Below, piece by piece: positions 34,537-45,837 of a DNA stretch of 64,000 nt; the first letter of the stretch is position 1; each line of letters starts with the position of its first letter. The translations under genes and the position numbers were made by a program. Source of the stretch: Pseudodesulfovibrio senegalensis. GTDB lineage: Bacteria; Desulfobacterota; Desulfovibrionia; Desulfovibrionales; Desulfovibrionaceae. The stretch covers positions 124,001 through 188,000 of the forward strand of contig NZ_WAIE01000002.1 of NCBI RefSeq assembly GCF_008830225.1, given 5' to 3'. A model generated the notes under the pieces. That model was not told the DNA's origin. It ran no database searches and worked only from the letters and a program-made list of their open reading frames with translations.

Positions 34537-35463
34537 GAGCGGAAAAGGGCTGAATCGTACATGCAAACTACCGGGGAACGGGTTGGGTGGGATGTCCCGG
34601 GTGGTTGCTGTTGCGTTCGTCTTTACCGTCTTTGGTCACGAAATTATGGCCGGACCATTTGGCCCGGACGGGTTGTATACGCCGACTTTGCGTAAAAGGA
34701 AACATTTTTTTTCGAGTCAGGTTTCAGGGGGGCGTGGGCTTACGCGCAGAAGGAGATTTTTCGATTGAGCTTTTTCGTGAGGTTGGTGCGTTTACGCGCA
34801 GTGGGAGAGGGGGATGACGTAGCTTTTTAATGAGTACGTTGCGCTTACGCGCAGTCGCGCAATGACAGTACTTGTTTGGATGAATTGGTTTCGGCCCATT
34901 CGGGCCGACGTACTTTTTTTGCCATAGCAGAAAAAAAGTACGCAAAAAAGCTGCATTGCCCCGTCGCCCCTGAAAGCTCTTGCCGCAACCCGCTGCAATC
35001 GCCTACGGGCCGTCACACAGTCGCTGCGCTCCGGGTGTTCCGGTGTCCCCTTCGGCGATTGGCGGGATTGGTGGCTCGTGCTTGAAACATATTTCAAGGG
35101 TAAGCTCCATCCGGCCTGTCGCTGTGAGTACGTGCTTTTATTCCGTGAGACAGCATAACGCGTTCGCTCGACTAATCAACTCGTCGTCTGTTCGTCGTTC
35201 AGTGTATTACTTTCCCCCGTACCCCGCTCAAACCCACGAGGTTTAGTGCCGCTTAAGCAAGCGGAGGATTAGCCGAGCAAGGCTCGGCCCGTAGCGAAGG
35301 TTTGCGGCACTTGCCGAGAGGGAACGCGGGTTGTTGCGGTCAAGCGCAGTTTTTTGCCTTCTTTTTTTCTGCGCCAGCAAAAAAAGAAGGTCGCCCTAGA
35401 GGGCGAAACCTTCAATAAATGTGCTTCTATGGTGTTCGACTGCGCGTCAGCGCAACATCTTTT
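34537..35463. other. Gene-free region with short repeats and hairpins
   Basis: More than 900 bases with no credible coding sequence on either strand. Contents: three TTACGCGCAG copies spaced 52-53 bases (34740, 34792, 34845); a hairpin GTACTTTTTTT/AAAAAAAGTAC (about 34909-34940); a similar hairpin CTTCTTTTTTT/AAAAAAAGAAG (about 35358-35392); and CGCCCT-AG-AGGGCG near 35391-35405. It may be decayed DNA or a regulatory/repeat region. Confidence 0.5.
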
Positions 35464-36333
35464 TTACTTTTTTGGCTTTGGAATTTTACCCAATTTGGAC
35501 ATGGCACATATGGCCATTAAAACCTCGTCAGTATATCTTCTGTAGAATTTGGCAAAGCCAAAAAAGAAAGTGTAGGAAAGGATGGCCGATCCTCCGATGA
35601 GAAGTGATATACATATGATTTCTTCAGAGCTTACATAGAACTCTTTGAAGTATTTATATATTGCCATTGAAACTGCTAGGTTGAAAATAAGTGATGTTAT
35701 GAGGCATAAGGTTCTAGAGAAACCATACAAAGCTACATAGTTTTGTAGTTTTGAGCTGTGTACTGATTTTTGCTCGTAGGCAAAGTGGTAGAGGTATTTA
35801 AAGAAATTTGGTGTGTGTTGCATAAATAACGGAGTGTCAGAATTAATGTGGCACAAAATTTTATTTACGCAGTCCATTACATAATTTTTCTCTTTTTCGT
35901 TTTTGTATTCTTTAAAATATTTTTTATCAAAATTTAAAATTTTGCCTATGAAAAAATCCAGAATGACGACCGGCAGTAGGAAGGTGATGAATGTTACAGC
36001 TAATATGCATGTTTGAAGTACACCATTTCTGGATATTTCACGGAAAAATGAAAGTCTGCCAAGTCCAAATCGGATTTTAGAGGGATAGCCTGCACGACAT
36101 ATCAAATAACGTTCAACGATTTCCGCTGAAATAACACTGAGCGCAAATCCGAAGGTGTATGAAAAAACAATGAAGCCGATGAGTATGAACCATATGACTC
36201 CTTCCCCTTCCGGAAGGGGAGGGATACTGCACAGGTCATGCTTAACCAATACATAACTTAGACATAGGGTAAATACGGAACCGGGGACAAGGTAGCCGAG
36301 GAAGTCGTAAATGGAGAAAGGATTTTGTTCCAT
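35464..36333 (-). CDS. Orphan AT-rich membrane protein
   Basis: 289 residues from the ATG at 36333 (MEQNPFSIYDFLGYLVPG); an ATG 12 bases earlier is possible. Predicted helices lie near residues 17-36, 48-75, 105-128, 212-232 and 240-262, with a basic, Lys/Tyr-rich soluble loop (about 130-200). Codon usage is strikingly AT-rich (runs of AAA, TTT, ATA) against a GC-rich genome, a clear sign of horizontal acquisition. No catalytic motif is seen. It stands alone, bordered by the gene-free region and the alaS terminator. Function unknown. Confidence 0.7.
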   Translation of the reverse strand: MEQNPFSIYDFLGYLVPGSVFTLCLSYVLVKHDLCSIPPLPEGEGVIWFILIGFIVFSYTFGFALSVISAEIVERYLICRAGYPSKIRFGLGRLSFFREISRNGVLQTCILAVTFITFLLPVVILDFFIGKILNFDKKYFKEYKNEKEKNYVMDCVNKILCHINSDTPLFMQHTPNFFKYLYHFAYEQKSVHSSKLQNYVALYGFSRTLCLITSLIFNLAVSMAIYKYFKEFYVSSEEIICISLLIGGSAILSYTFFFGFAKFYRRYTDEVLMAICAMSKLGKIPKPKK

Positions 36334-36414
36334 TGCAAGCCTCAAAGGTTGTTCGAATTAATTGTGTCAAGCGTTATAGTTTAATTCGAAGAGGCTTTCG
36401 AGGTTGTTAGAACA

Positions 36415-36458
36415 AGAAACAAAGCGGCCAGCAAGGGTATCCCTGCTGGCCGCTTGTT
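36415..36458 (-). terminator. Terminator of alaS
   Basis: AAGCGGCCAGC and GCTGGCCGCTT form an 11-bp stem extended by AGGG/CCCT, with T-rich sequence after it on the minus strand. Confidence 0.75.
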
Positions 36459-36478
36459 TATTCAACGATAATCGGTAA

Positions 36479-39118
36479 CTAACCGGCAACCAACTCTTTC
36501 AGCTTGGCAACCGCGTTGTCAATCCCGGCCGCATCCGAACCACCCGCACGGGCCAAGTCGGGCCGACCGCCGCCGGAACCCCCAACCTCTCCAGCCACTG
36601 GCCGGATCAGATCGCCGGCCTTGAAACGGTCGTGCAAATCCTTGGTCACGGCCAGCGCCACAGAGACCTTGCCGTCGTCATGTCCGGCCAGCAGGCAGAT
36701 GATGCCCGAATCCATGCGCGAGCGCAGGTTGTCCATCTGGTCCAGCATGACCTTCATGTTCGGGGCCTCGATACCCGCGGCCAGCACCTTGACGCCGTTG
36801 ATCTCCTCGGCCTCGGCCATGAGGTCGCGCCCGGCGCCCGAGGCCACCTTGGCCTGCAAACGCTCCATTTCCTTGTGCGCGTCCTTGACCTGTTTTTGCA
36901 GGTCCTTGACCTTGGCGGCCAGCGTTTCGGGCTTGGCCTTGAGCAGAGCAGCGGTTTCGGCCACGGCCTGACGCCGTTTGTTCATGTAGTTCAGGGCGTT
37001 CCAGCCGGTGGCGGCCTCGATGCGGCGCACGCCCGAGGCAATGCCGGTTTCGGAAAGGATCACGAACGATCCGGCCTGTCCCGTGGTTTTCAGGTGCGTG
37101 CCACCGCAGAATTCCATGGAAACGCCCGGCACTTCCACCACGCAGACCTCGTCGCCGTATTTTTCGCCGAACAGAGCGGTGGCGCCCTTTTCGCGCGCCT
37201 GATCAATGCTCATGATTTCGCGGGAAACCGGGTGGTTGTCGAGGATGGCCTTGTTGACCAGTTCCTCGACCCGCGCCAGCTCGTCATTGGAAAGTCCCTT
37301 GATGTGCGTGAAGTCGAAGCGCAGCCGCTCCGGCCCCACCAGCGAGCCGGACTGGTTGGCGTGATCGCCCAGCACTTTCTTGAGCGCGGCGTGCAGCAAA
37401 TGCGTGACCGTGTGGTTGCGCATGGACGCGGTGCGGGTTTCGTAGTCCACTTTCATGGTCACGGTGTCGCCCACCGTGAGCGCGCCCATATCCACGTTGA
37501 CCAAATGGCCGGTCAACTGCTGGGACGGCTTGACCGTGCTCAGCACGGAAGCCTCGGCCCCGGTGGCGGCGATGGTGCCGATGTCGCCCACCTGCCCGCC
37601 GGATTCGCCGTAGAACGGGGTGGCCTGTGTGACCAGCCAGCCTCTGGCTCCGGTCTTGAGCGCGTCCACGCGCTGCCCGGATTCATCCAGCAGGGCGACG
37701 ATGGTGGATTCATCTTCAAGGGTTTCGTAGCCCGTAAATTCCGAGGTCATGGATTCTTCCAGCAGCACCTGGAACGTGGAGGCCACGTCCTTTTCGCCCG
37801 AGCCTTTCCAGGCCTTCTTGGAGCGTTGCTTCTGCTCGTCCATGAGCGCCTCGAACGCGGGCTCGTCCACGGAAAGACCGTGTTTTTCGGCTACGTCGTT
37901 GACGATGTCGATGGGGAAACCGAAAGTATCGTACAGCTGGAAGACAACGTCGCCCGGAACGATGGCGGCCTTTTCCTTCTTGAGCCGTTCCAGTTCCTGC
38001 TCCAGCATGTCCAGACCCTTGTCCAGCGTCTTGGAAAAACGTTCCTCTTCCTCGGTGACCACCTTGACCATGAAGTCGCGGTGCTCGTTGAGTTCCGGGT
38101 AGTGGCCGCCCATGTCGTCGCAGACCTTGGAAGCGGTCTTGTACAGGAAGGCGTCTTCCAGCCCCATGAGCCTGCCGAACCGGAATGCGCGGCGGATCAG
38201 GCGGCGCAGCACGTAGCCGCGGCCTTCGTTGGAGGGCAAGACCTGATCCGGGATGAGAAATGCGATGGCGCGGCTGTGGTCCGCAATGACGCGCAGAGCC
38301 GTGTCGATGTCCTCGTTCTGGCCGTATTGCACACCGGCCAGCTCGGCGGTGTAGCCGATGATGGATTGGAACAGGTCGGTATCGTAGTTGGAGTTCACGC
38401 CCTGACACACGGCCGCGATGCGCTCCAGCCCCATGCCCGTGTCGATGGACGGGCGCGGCAGGTCCGTGCGGGTGCCGTCCTCGGCCTGATCGTACTGCAT
38501 GAACACGAGGTTCCAGATTTCAAGGTAGCGGTCGCAGTCGCATTTGCCGATGCCGCAATCCGGGCCGCAGCACATGTGCTCGCCCTGATCGTAGTGCACC
38601 TCGGAGCAGGGGCCGCAGGGGCCGGTGTCGCCCATGGACCAGAAGTTGTCCTTTTCGCCGAGCTTGAAGATGCGTTCGGCCGGGATGTCGCACAGCTCCT
38701 TCCACAATTCGCCGGCTTCGTCGTCGTCCTTGTAAATGGTGATGTACAGCTTTTCCTTGTCCAGCCCCACTTCTTCGGTCAGGAATTGCCAGCAGAATTT
38801 GATGGCGTCCGCCTTGAAGTAGTCGCCAAAGGAGAAGTTGCCCAGCATCTCGAAAAATGTATGGTGCCGTGCGGTGCGGCCCACGTTTTCCAGATCGTTG
38901 TGTTTGCCGCCCACGCGCAGACATTTCTGCGAGGTGGTGGCGCGGGAGTAGTCCCGTTTTTCCTGTCCCAGAAAGAGCTTTTTGAACTGCACCATGCCCG
39001 CGTTGGTAAAGAGCAGGGTGGGGTCGTCCTTGGGAGTCAGGGGCGAAGATTCGACAATATTGTGTCCGTTCTTCTTGAAGTAATCCAGAAAACGTTGGCG
39101 GATTTCAGCGGCCTTCAT
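36479..39118 (-). CDS. alaS: Alanyl-tRNA synthetase
   Basis: 879 residues, standard full length. It starts [27 protein letters not shown], with class II motifs ([43 protein letters not shown]). The editing domain has its zinc site ([16 protein letters not shown] ... [10 protein letters not shown]), and the C-terminal DHHA1 domain ends [17 protein letters not shown]. It charges tRNA-Ala; one tRNA-Ala is in this window. It lies downstream of recA on the same strand with a hairpin between them. Confidence 0.97.
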   Translation of the reverse strand: MKAAEIRQRFLDYFKKNGHNIVESSPLTPKDDPTLLFTNAGMVQFKKLFLGQEKRDYSRATTSQKCLRVGGKHNDLENVGRTARHHTFFEMLGNFSFGDYFKADAIKFCWQFLTEEVGLDKEKLYITIYKDDDEAGELWKELCDIPAERIFKLGEKDNFWSMGDTGPCGPCSEVHYDQGEHMCCGPDCGIGKCDCDRYLEIWNLVFMQYDQAEDGTRTDLPRPSIDTGMGLERIAAVCQGVNSNYDTDLFQSIIGYTAELAGVQYGQNEDIDTALRVIADHSRAIAFLIPDQVLPSNEGRGYVLRRLIRRAFRFGRLMGLEDAFLYKTASKVCDDMGGHYPELNEHRDFMVKVVTEEEERFSKTLDKGLDMLEQELERLKKEKAAIVPGDVVFQLYDTFGFPIDIVNDVAEKHGLSVDEPAFEALMDEQKQRSKKAWKGSGEKDVASTFQVLLEESMTSEFTGYETLEDESTIVALLDESGQRVDALKTGARGWLVTQATPFYGESGGQVGDIGTIAATGAEASVLSTVKPSQQLTGHLVNVDMGALTVGDTVTMKVDYETRTASMRNHTVTHLLHAALKKVLGDHANQSGSLVGPERLRFDFTHIKGLSNDELARVEELVNKAILDNHPVSREIMSIDQAREKGATALFGEKYGDEVCVVEVPGVSMEFCGGTHLKTTGQAGSFVILSETGIASGVRRIEAATGWNALNYMNKRRQAVAETAALLKAKPETLAAKVKDLQKQVKDAHKEMERLQAKVASGAGRDLMAEAEEINGVKVLAAGIEAPNMKVMLDQMDNLRSRMDSGIICLLAGHDDGKVSVALAVTKDLHDRFKAGDLIRPVAGEVGGSGGGRPDLARAGGSDAAGIDNAVAKLKELVAG

Positions 39119-39279
39119 GTCGTGTTTCTCTCTTTTGTGATCGTTGTGCGGCCATGGCGGGCGCGGTTGCCGATGCCGCGTCGTTCATGGCCGGGTGCGC
39201 ATGTGCTGCGCGTTTTTCCCCGTGCCGAGCCTGTGTCGCGGGGGGCTTCCCGCAGTGCATGGCCCGGCAAAGACGACGA

Positions 39280-39307
39280 AACGCCCCGGAACACGGCCCG
39301 GGGCGTT
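39280..39307 (-). terminator. Hairpin after recA
   Basis: AACGCCCCGG (39280-39289) and CCGGGGCGTT (39298-39307) form a perfect 10-bp stem. The T-tract on the minus side is poor, so termination may be partial and alaS may share recA transcripts. Confidence 0.55.
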
Positions 39308-39324
39308 GTCGCTGATGAAATAGC

Positions 39325-40377
<1,053 letters not shown>

Positions 40378-40475
40378 GGATTCTCCTTGCGAGGGGTCTG
40401 GTGGACCCGGTTTGTAACAGCGGCGTATGAGCAACTCAGTCGATAGCAGATAGTGGGGTGGTGGGCAACAGCCAT

Positions 40476-40557
40476 GTCAGGGGACGGAAAGGGGACGCAT
40501 GCGGCGTTGCTGCGCAAAAAACGGCGCCTTGCCTTCACCCCCTTTCCGTCCCCTGAC
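40476..40557. repeat. MITE-like palindromic repeat, copy 3
   Basis: Perfect 19-bp terminal inverted repeats: GTCAGGGGACGGAAAGGGG at 40476-40494 and its complement at 40539-40557. The interior has GCGTTGCTGC, a poly-A run and GCGCCTTGCC, matching the order in the elements after purM but without their inner hairpin. Confidence 0.75.
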
Positions 40558-40570
40558 TTCGCACATACAC

Positions 40571-40650
40571 CATCACGCGCAGCGTGATCGCCAAAAAGTT
40601 TGGGAAAGGGAGCGCGAGGGGAAAGCTTTTTCAAAAGGTTTCCCCTCGCA
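40571..40650. repeat. Dispersed hairpin repeat, family 2, copy A
   Basis: About 80 bases closely similar to 45838-45916: a small TCACGCG/CGTGA palindrome, AAAAGTTTGGGAA, AGCGCGAG, and a long stem GCGAGGGGAAA/TTTCCCCTCGC. Confidence 0.7.
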
Positions 40651-40670
40651 CAGTCCTTCTCCTCATATTT

Positions 40671-40708
40671 CCAAAAAAAAAAGCTCCGTCCGGAGGATGG
40701 AGCTTTTC
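40671..40708 (-). terminator. Terminator of the betaine operon
   Basis: AAAAGCTCC/GGAGCTTTT stem on the minus strand followed by a run of about ten T. Confidence 0.85.
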
Positions 40709-40727
40709 ATGAATAGTGGCCGTATTT

Positions 40728-41672
40728 TTACAATGTCTTTTCAAAGGCCGGGACAGCGGGCTTGCCGTCTTCGGTGGTCACGCCTTCGAGCCATTTTTTG
40801 TATACTTCGGGATGCTTCTTGAGCCATGCGAGAGCAGCGTCCCTGGGAGCGAGGGTGTGGTCGGCATGAAGCGTGGTCATGATCTGGTTCATCATGTCGA
40901 TGGAAAAGACCATGTGCTTGAGCAGCTTGGCCGCGTTGGGGTTTTCCTTGTCGAACCCTTTGCGGATGTTGGTCCAGACCGTGGCCGTGCCGTCGTTGGC
41001 CCCGAAGGTTTCGGCCGTGCTGCCCGTCAGGTAGGTCATGTCGATGCGTTCGTTCATGCTGTGGGGCGCCCAGCCGAGAAAGACGATCCATTTGTTTTCT
41101 TTGGCGTAGGACTGGACCTGTGCGAGCATGCCCGCCTCGCTGGAGGGGACGATGCTGAACTTGCCGAGGCCGAACATGTTCTTGTCGATCATGCCCTGGA
41201 TGATCTGGTTGCCGTCGTTGCCTGCTTCGATGCCATAGATTTTCCAATCGAGCCTATCGCCGAACTTGACGATATCCTTGAAGTCTTTGAGACCTTGTTG
41301 GGCGCAGTAGGAGGGCACGGCCAGCGTGTACTGTGCGCCGGGCATGTTGGCCACGTACTTGATAACGGTGCCTTCCTCGAAATATTTGTTGGCTATGGAG
41401 GCCATGGACGGCATCCAGTTGCCCATGAAGGCGTCCGCTTCGTTGGTGGCCATGGCCTTGTAGGCGATGGGTACGGAGACGATGATGTTTTCCGCGTCAT
41501 AGCCGAGGCTGTTCAGTATGGAAACCGCGAGTTCGGTCTTGATGGTCACGCCGGTCCAGCCGACGCTGGCGATGCGGATTTCCTTGCCTGCGTATGCGGG
41601 AACGGAAAAGACAAGTATTGCTGCAATGGTAAGGACGGCGCGAATAATACGCCTGAAGGGGTCTGACATCAT
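40728..41672 (-). CDS. Glycine betaine/choline-type ABC substrate-binding protein (ProX-like)
   Basis: 314 residues starting at tandem ATGs (41672 or 41669) after AAGGAG. A signal peptide ends AYA-GK (about residue 28). The OpuAC/ProX fold is recognisable by IRIASVGWTGVTIKTELAVSILNSLGY, ADAFMGNWMPSM and WIVFLGWAPHSMNE, with Trp-rich segments that could form the aromatic cage for a quaternary ammonium. No permease or ATPase gene is next to it. It lies 79 bases after betB on the same strand, suggesting that it delivers choline for BetA/BetB or betaine to a remote transporter. Confidence 0.85.
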   Translation of the reverse strand: MMSDPFRRIIRAVLTIAAILVFSVPAYAGKEIRIASVGWTGVTIKTELAVSILNSLGYDAENIIVSVPIAYKAMATNEADAFMGNWMPSMASIANKYFEEGTVIKYVANMPGAQYTLAVPSYCAQQGLKDFKDIVKFGDRLDWKIYGIEAGNDGNQIIQGMIDKNMFGLGKFSIVPSSEAGMLAQVQSYAKENKWIVFLGWAPHSMNERIDMTYLTGSTAETFGANDGTATVWTNIRKGFDKENPNAAKLLKHMVFSIDMMNQIMTTLHADHTLAPRDAALAWLKKHPEVYKKWLEGVTTEDGKPAVPAFEKTL

Positions 41673-41698
41673 GTCTCCTTGGTTGATGTTATCCGAAT

Positions 41699-41728
41699 GG
41701 CCGGACCGCCGAATTGGGCGGCCCGGTC
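41699..41728 (-). terminator. Weak hairpin between betB and proX
   Basis: CCGGACCGCC/GGCGGCCCGG stem (one G-U on the minus strand). There is no T-run on the minus side, so it may attenuate or stabilise rather than terminate. Confidence 0.35.
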
Positions 41729-41751
41729 TTTTGTAAGCGTCCGTGTGCGGG

Positions 41752-43227
41752 TTATGCCCCGAACCAGTTGAGCGCCGTGGTGGCGTGGTTGCGGAATACG
41801 TGCTTGACCTCGGTGTATTCCTCCAGGCCGATTCTGCCGAGCTCCCTGCCGAGGCCGGACTGTTTGTAGCCGCCCCAGGGGGCCTGCACGAAATAGACGT
41901 TGAAGTCGTTGACCCAGACCGTGCCGAACCGCAGGGCCTTGGAAACCCGTTCCATGCGGTCGGGATCGCGGGTCCAGAATCCTGCGGACAGCCCGTATAT
42001 GGTGCTGTTGGCCCGCTCGATGACTTCTTTTTCGGAGGCAAAACGTTCGATGGTGATGACCGGTCCGAACACTTCCTCCTGCACGATGCGCATGTGGTTT
42101 TCGCATTCGGCGAACAGGGTGGGCATGTAGAAGTAGCCGTCCTGCAAGGCCGGATCGTCCGGGCGGCAGCCGCCGAGGAGCAGCTTTGCGCCTTCCTTGT
42201 TGGCTATGTCCACATAGGATTCCACCTTGGCCAGGTGCTCGGCTGAAATGAGCGGCCCCATCTGGGTCTTTTCGTCAAAGCCGTTGCCCACCGTGATGCG
42301 CTCCATGCGTGCCTTCAGGGCCGCAACGAACCGGTCGTGAATGCCTTCCTGCACGAGGATGCGCGCACCGGCCGAGCATATCTGCCCGGCGTGGAAGAAC
42401 ACGCCGTTGAGGGCGTAGTCCACGGCCAGTTCAAGGTCGGCGTCATCGAAGATGATGTTCGGGTTTTTGCCGCCCAGTTCAAGGGCCACCTTTTTCACGT
42501 TGGAAGCAGCGGCGCGCATGATGGTCTTGCCCGTGGCAATGCCGCCGGTAAAGGAGATCAGGTCCACGTCCGTGTTCTCGGAGAGTTCCGCGCCCACTTC
42601 CGGGCCGGGCCCGAGAACCGTGTTGACCACGCCCTTGGGAAATCCGGCCTCCTCGGCCAGTTCCGTGACCTTGATGGTGGTCAACGGCGTGATCTCGCTG
42701 GGCTTCATGACGATGGTGCAGCCCGCGGCAAGGGCCGGGGCCATTTTCCACGACGCCTGCAGCAACGGATAGTTCCATGGGGAAATCTGGCCGCACACGC
42801 CCACGGGTTCGCGCACCACCGTGCTGGTGGAGTCCGGGACGGGCGAGTCTATGACCTCGCCGCCGTCCTTGTCGGCCAGCCCGGCAAAATAGCGGAAGAT
42901 TCCGGCGATGTCGTCCATGTCCCAGCGGCTTTCCTCCACGGTCTTGCCCGTGTCGATGCTTTCGAGCCGGGCCAGTTCCTCGCGGTCGCGCTCAATGAGT
43001 TCGGCCAGCTTGAACACCAGCCGTCCCCGCTCGGAGGCCGGAGTTTGCGGCCAGCCGCCGTTGTCGAAGGCCTCGCGCGCAGCGGCTATTGCCGCCCGGG
43101 TTTCCGCGCGTCCGCCCTCGGACACACGGGCCACGACCGATGCGTCGTAGGGGTTGAGGATGTCGCGGGTTTCGCCGGACTCGCCGTCGGTCCACTGACC
43201 GTTGATGTAGTGTCGGCCTGTAATCAT
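41752..43227 (-). CDS. betB: Betaine aldehyde dehydrogenase
   Basis: 491-residue aldehyde dehydrogenase. The catalytic Cys lies in FFHAGQICSAG and the general-base Glu in VALELGGKNP. The NAD-binding segment is SPWNYPLLQASWKMAPALAAGCTIVMKPSE. The BetB/GbsA assignment rests on sequence style and on the neighbouring choline dehydrogenase. It oxidises betaine aldehyde to glycine betaine in the cytoplasm, the second step after BetA. It starts 15 bases after the betA stop. Confidence 0.88.
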   Translation of the reverse strand: MITGRHYINGQWTDGESGETRDILNPYDASVVARVSEGGRAETRAAIAAAREAFDNGGWPQTPASERGRLVFKLAELIERDREELARLESIDTGKTVEESRWDMDDIAGIFRYFAGLADKDGGEVIDSPVPDSTSTVVREPVGVCGQISPWNYPLLQASWKMAPALAAGCTIVMKPSEITPLTTIKVTELAEEAGFPKGVVNTVLGPGPEVGAELSENTDVDLISFTGGIATGKTIMRAAASNVKKVALELGGKNPNIIFDDADLELAVDYALNGVFFHAGQICSAGARILVQEGIHDRFVAALKARMERITVGNGFDEKTQMGPLISAEHLAKVESYVDIANKEGAKLLLGGCRPDDPALQDGYFYMPTLFAECENHMRIVQEEVFGPVITIERFASEKEVIERANSTIYGLSAGFWTRDPDRMERVSKALRFGTVWVNDFNVYFVQAPWGGYKQSGLGRELGRIGLEEYTEVKHVFRNHATTALNWFGA

Positions 43228-43242
43228 GATGTACTCCCGAAG

Positions 43243-44892
43243 CTATTTTTCGTGCGTGTAAAAGGGGACGTCTTCCGGTGCCAGCGGCGTGTTGCCGAGG
43301 ATGATGTCCGCAGCCTTTTCCGCGATCATCATCACCGGGGCGTATATGTTGCCGTTGGTGACGTAGGGCATGACCGAGGCGTCCACCACGCGCAGACCTT
43401 CCACGCCGTGCACCCGGAGTTCCGGGTCGGTCACGGCCATGTCGTGGGTGCCCATGGCGCAGGTGCAGCTCGGGTGGTAGGCGGATTCGCCTTCGCGGGC
43501 CACGAAATCGAGAATTTCCTCGTCGGTCTGGGCCTGCGCGCCGGGCGCCAGTTCCTTGCCGCGCAGTTCGTCAAAGGCGGACTGGGTCATGATCTCGCGG
43601 GTCTTGCGGATGGCCTGCACCCATTCGCGGCGTTCCTGTTCCGTGGAAAGGTAATTGAACAGGATGCTCGGATGTTGTGCCGGGTCGTTGGATTTGATCT
43701 TCACATGGCCGCGCACGTCGGTGTTCATGGGGCCAACGTGGACCTGATAGCCGTGCCCCTCGTTGGGCGCGGAACCGTCGTAGCGGATGGCGATGGGCAG
43801 GAAGTGGTACTGCAGGTTCGGGTACTCAACCTCGTCGTTGCCGCGGATGAATCCGCCCGCCTCGAAATGGTTCGTGGCCGCCTCGCCGGTTCCGCCGAAG
43901 AGCCATTTAAGGCCGATCCACGGCTGGTTGTACCATTTCAGGCACGGGAACATGCTCACCGGCTGCTTGCAGGCGTACTGCACGTAGAGTTCAAGGTGGT
44001 CCTGCAGGTTTTCGCCCACGCCGGGAAGGTCCTGCACCACATCAATACCCATGGCCGAAAGCTCGGCGCCGTTGCCCACGCCCGAAAGCTGGAGCAGTTG
44101 CGGGGAGTTGATGGCACCGCCGCAGGAGATGACCTCTCCGGCATAGGCCTTGTGCACGGTTTTGCCACGGGTGTATTCCACGCCCACGGCGCGTTTGCCC
44201 TCGAACAGGATGCGTGTGGTGGTGGCCAGGCATTTGACGGTCAGGTTGCGGCGGTTCTTGACCGGATGCACGTAGGCGCGCGCCGCGTTCCAGCGACGGC
44301 CCCGGTAGGTGTTGCGGTCGAACTTGCCGAAGCCTTCCTGCTGGTAGCCGTTCACGTCATCGGTGATCGGGTAGCCCGCCTGCTGCACGGCCTTGAAAAA
44401 GGCGTCGAACAGCGGGTTGTCGCATTCCGGGGTGGTCAGGTAGAGCGGGCCCACTGCGCCCTGATACTCGTCGGCACCGGACGTGCGGCACTCGAAACGT
44501 TTGAAATAGGGCAGGCAGTGTGAATAGGACCAGTTTTCCAGCCCGTCCTCTTTGGACCACTTTTCATAGTCCATGGCGTTGCCACGGATGTAAATCATGC
44601 CGTTGATGCAACTGGAGCCACCCAGCACCTTGCCGCGGGGCTGGTAGATGCGGCGGTTGTTCATGTACGGCTCCGGGTCGGATTCGTACCACCAGTTGTA
44701 TGTCTTGCCGGCCAGCGGATAGGTGAGGGCCGCGGGCATGTGGATGCGGAAATCGAACTTGAAGTCAGGCAACCCTGCCTCCAGCACCAACACCTTGGTG
44801 TTCGGGTTCGCGCTCAGGCGATTGGCCAGAACCGATCCTGCAGAACCTCCGCCGACAATTATGTAATCGTATTTTTTCATCATTTCCGTCAT
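43243..44892 (-). CDS. betA: Choline dehydrogenase (GMC oxidoreductase)
   Basis: 549 residues. The N-terminal FAD-binding motif is [20 protein letters not shown], and the GMC signatures follow ([27 protein letters not shown] and the second block [16 protein letters not shown]). The C-terminal catalytic region is [13 protein letters not shown]. The length fits BetA. It oxidises choline to betaine aldehyde at the membrane, passing electrons to the respiratory chain. The ATG at 44892 overlaps the stop of the regulator gene (ATGA), so the two are translationally coupled. Confidence 0.9.
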   Translation of the reverse strand: MTEMMKKYDYIIVGGGSAGSVLANRLSANPNTKVLVLEAGLPDFKFDFRIHMPAALTYPLAGKTYNWWYESDPEPYMNNRRIYQPRGKVLGGSSCINGMIYIRGNAMDYEKWSKEDGLENWSYSHCLPYFKRFECRTSGADEYQGAVGPLYLTTPECDNPLFDAFFKAVQQAGYPITDDVNGYQQEGFGKFDRNTYRGRRWNAARAYVHPVKNRRNLTVKCLATTTRILFEGKRAVGVEYTRGKTVHKAYAGEVISCGGAINSPQLLQLSGVGNGAELSAMGIDVVQDLPGVGENLQDHLELYVQYACKQPVSMFPCLKWYNQPWIGLKWLFGGTGEAATNHFEAGGFIRGNDEVEYPNLQYHFLPIAIRYDGSAPNEGHGYQVHVGPMNTDVRGHVKIKSNDPAQHPSILFNYLSTEQERREWVQAIRKTREIMTQSAFDELRGKELAPGAQAQTDEEILDFVAREGESAYHPSCTCAMGTHDMAVTDPELRVHGVEGLRVVDASVMPYVTNGNIYAPVMMIAEKAADIILGNTPLAPEDVPFYTHEK

Positions 44893-45674
44893 TTGTTATT
44901 GGGTGACTCATTGAGAAACGGCAGATCCTGCTGCGACTGGCCGTTTCTTTCCTCCACGCATTTCCTGAGCAGCACATAATGATAGCCGATGAACGACAGG
45001 GCGCGCATGGGCTCGTCATTGCAGATGGCCCGGGCCGTGTCGCTCCAGTTGGCCGCTGCCTTTTCCCGGTATCCCGCATCCTCGTAAAGGGCGTAGTCGT
45101 GCGAGCTGAAGCCCATCTGCACGGCGTGCATGACCCATTCGAGCAGGGGGTTCCTGGCCATTTTGACCAGTGAAATATTGAGCTGGCGGTCGAGTTCGCC
45201 CGTTACGGTCAGATCGGGATCATCCTGCCGCAGCAGTGTCTCCAACCGCATGGCGTCTTCGAGCAGTTTCTCTTTTTCCGTGCGGTCTGCCCGGGCAATG
45301 GCCAGTTCCGTGATGGTGCGGTCGATGGTTTCCCGGAATTCGATGAGCTTCTCCGGAGCCACGGGGTGCTGCTTCAGGAACAGGGCCAGTGATTCCGAGA
45401 CATTGGAGACTTCCAGCTCCCTGACGTACGCGCCGCCCTTGGCACCTTTGCGTACTTCCAGCAATCCCTTCTGCTTGAGCGTCTTGATGGCTTCGCGCAC
45501 CACGCCGCGGCCGATGCCGAACTGGGTCTGCATTTCCCGTTCACTGGGCAGGCGTTCGCCCGGGGCAAGCCTGCCGTCCATGATGGCGGCCTCGACCTGA
45601 AGCACGATTTCTTCGCTGGCCCGGCCTATGCCCACTGGATTGAAGCGCACCTGAATTCCTTGATTCTTGTCCAT
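44889..45674 (-). CDS. GntR/FadR-family regulator of the betaine genes
   Basis: 261 residues from the ATG at 45674. The N-terminal winged helix is of GntR type ([46 protein letters not shown]), and the C-terminal all-helical ligand domain is of FCD type. Choline-oxidation genes are more often controlled by TetR-type BetI, so this is a different regulator in the same position. A perfect palindrome 73 bases upstream fits the TGGTnnnACCA operator of this family. The gene is first in the operon and probably autoregulated. Confidence 0.85.
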   Translation of the reverse strand: MDKNQGIQVRFNPVGIGRASEEIVLQVEAAIMDGRLAPGERLPSEREMQTQFGIGRGVVREAIKTLKQKGLLEVRKGAKGGAYVRELEVSNVSESLALFLKQHPVAPEKLIEFRETIDRTITELAIARADRTEKEKLLEDAMRLETLLRQDDPDLTVTGELDRQLNISLVKMARNPLLEWVMHAVQMGFSSHDYALYEDAGYREKAAANWSDTARAICNDEPMRALSFIGYHYVLLRKCVEERNGQSQQDLPFLNESPNNK

Positions 45675-45726
45675 TGGTCGTACCTTTGCACTGCTTTGAA
45701 GCCAAAAAAATAACCACAGCACGAAA

Positions 45727-45738
45727 AAACCATGGTTT
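45727..45738. promoter_or_regulatory. 12-bp palindrome near the bet promoter
   Basis: AAACCATGGTTT, a perfect palindrome 9 bases from the GntR operator. It may be an accessory site or coincidence. Confidence 0.3.
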
Positions 45739-45746
45739 CATTGCCA

Positions 45747-45761
45747 AATGGTCGGACCATT
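45747..45761. promoter_or_regulatory. FadR-type operator of the bet operon
   Basis: AATGGTC-G-GACCATT is a perfect 7-1-7 palindrome containing TGGTCGGACCA, which matches TGGTnnnACCA, the known operator core of GntR/FadR-type regulators. It lies 73 bases upstream of the GntR-type gene. Confidence 0.7.
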
Positions 45762-45837
45762 CTGCACACAGGTCTCCGTCGTGTCAAGCGGGGGGAGAAG
45801 TGTCGAGGATAATTCTTTTTTTATGGATTTTCTTTTC

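Larger units (their letters stand above)
40378..40727. other. recA-proX intergenic region, repeat-filled
   Basis: No gene. It contains the 82-bp palindromic element (40476-40557), a hairpin repeat of a second family (40571-40650) and the proX terminator. Confidence 0.6.

Noticed and set aside
34740..34854. The TTACGCGCAG copies as a CRISPR array.
   Set aside because: Repeats are only 10 bases, there are three copies, no cas genes are present and the repeats do not show CRISPR-like length.
36479..39118. alaS as part of a mobile or resistance cluster because of the adjacent AT-rich gene.
   Set aside because: Its composition is normal and the recA-alaS order is ordinary; the terminator isolates it from the AT-rich gene.
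42337..44523. A 728-codon plus-strand frame antisense to betB and betA.
   Set aside because: It is a shadow of two clear enzymes and its composition (His, Gly, Arg, Val) is that of reverse-complemented high-GC coding DNA.
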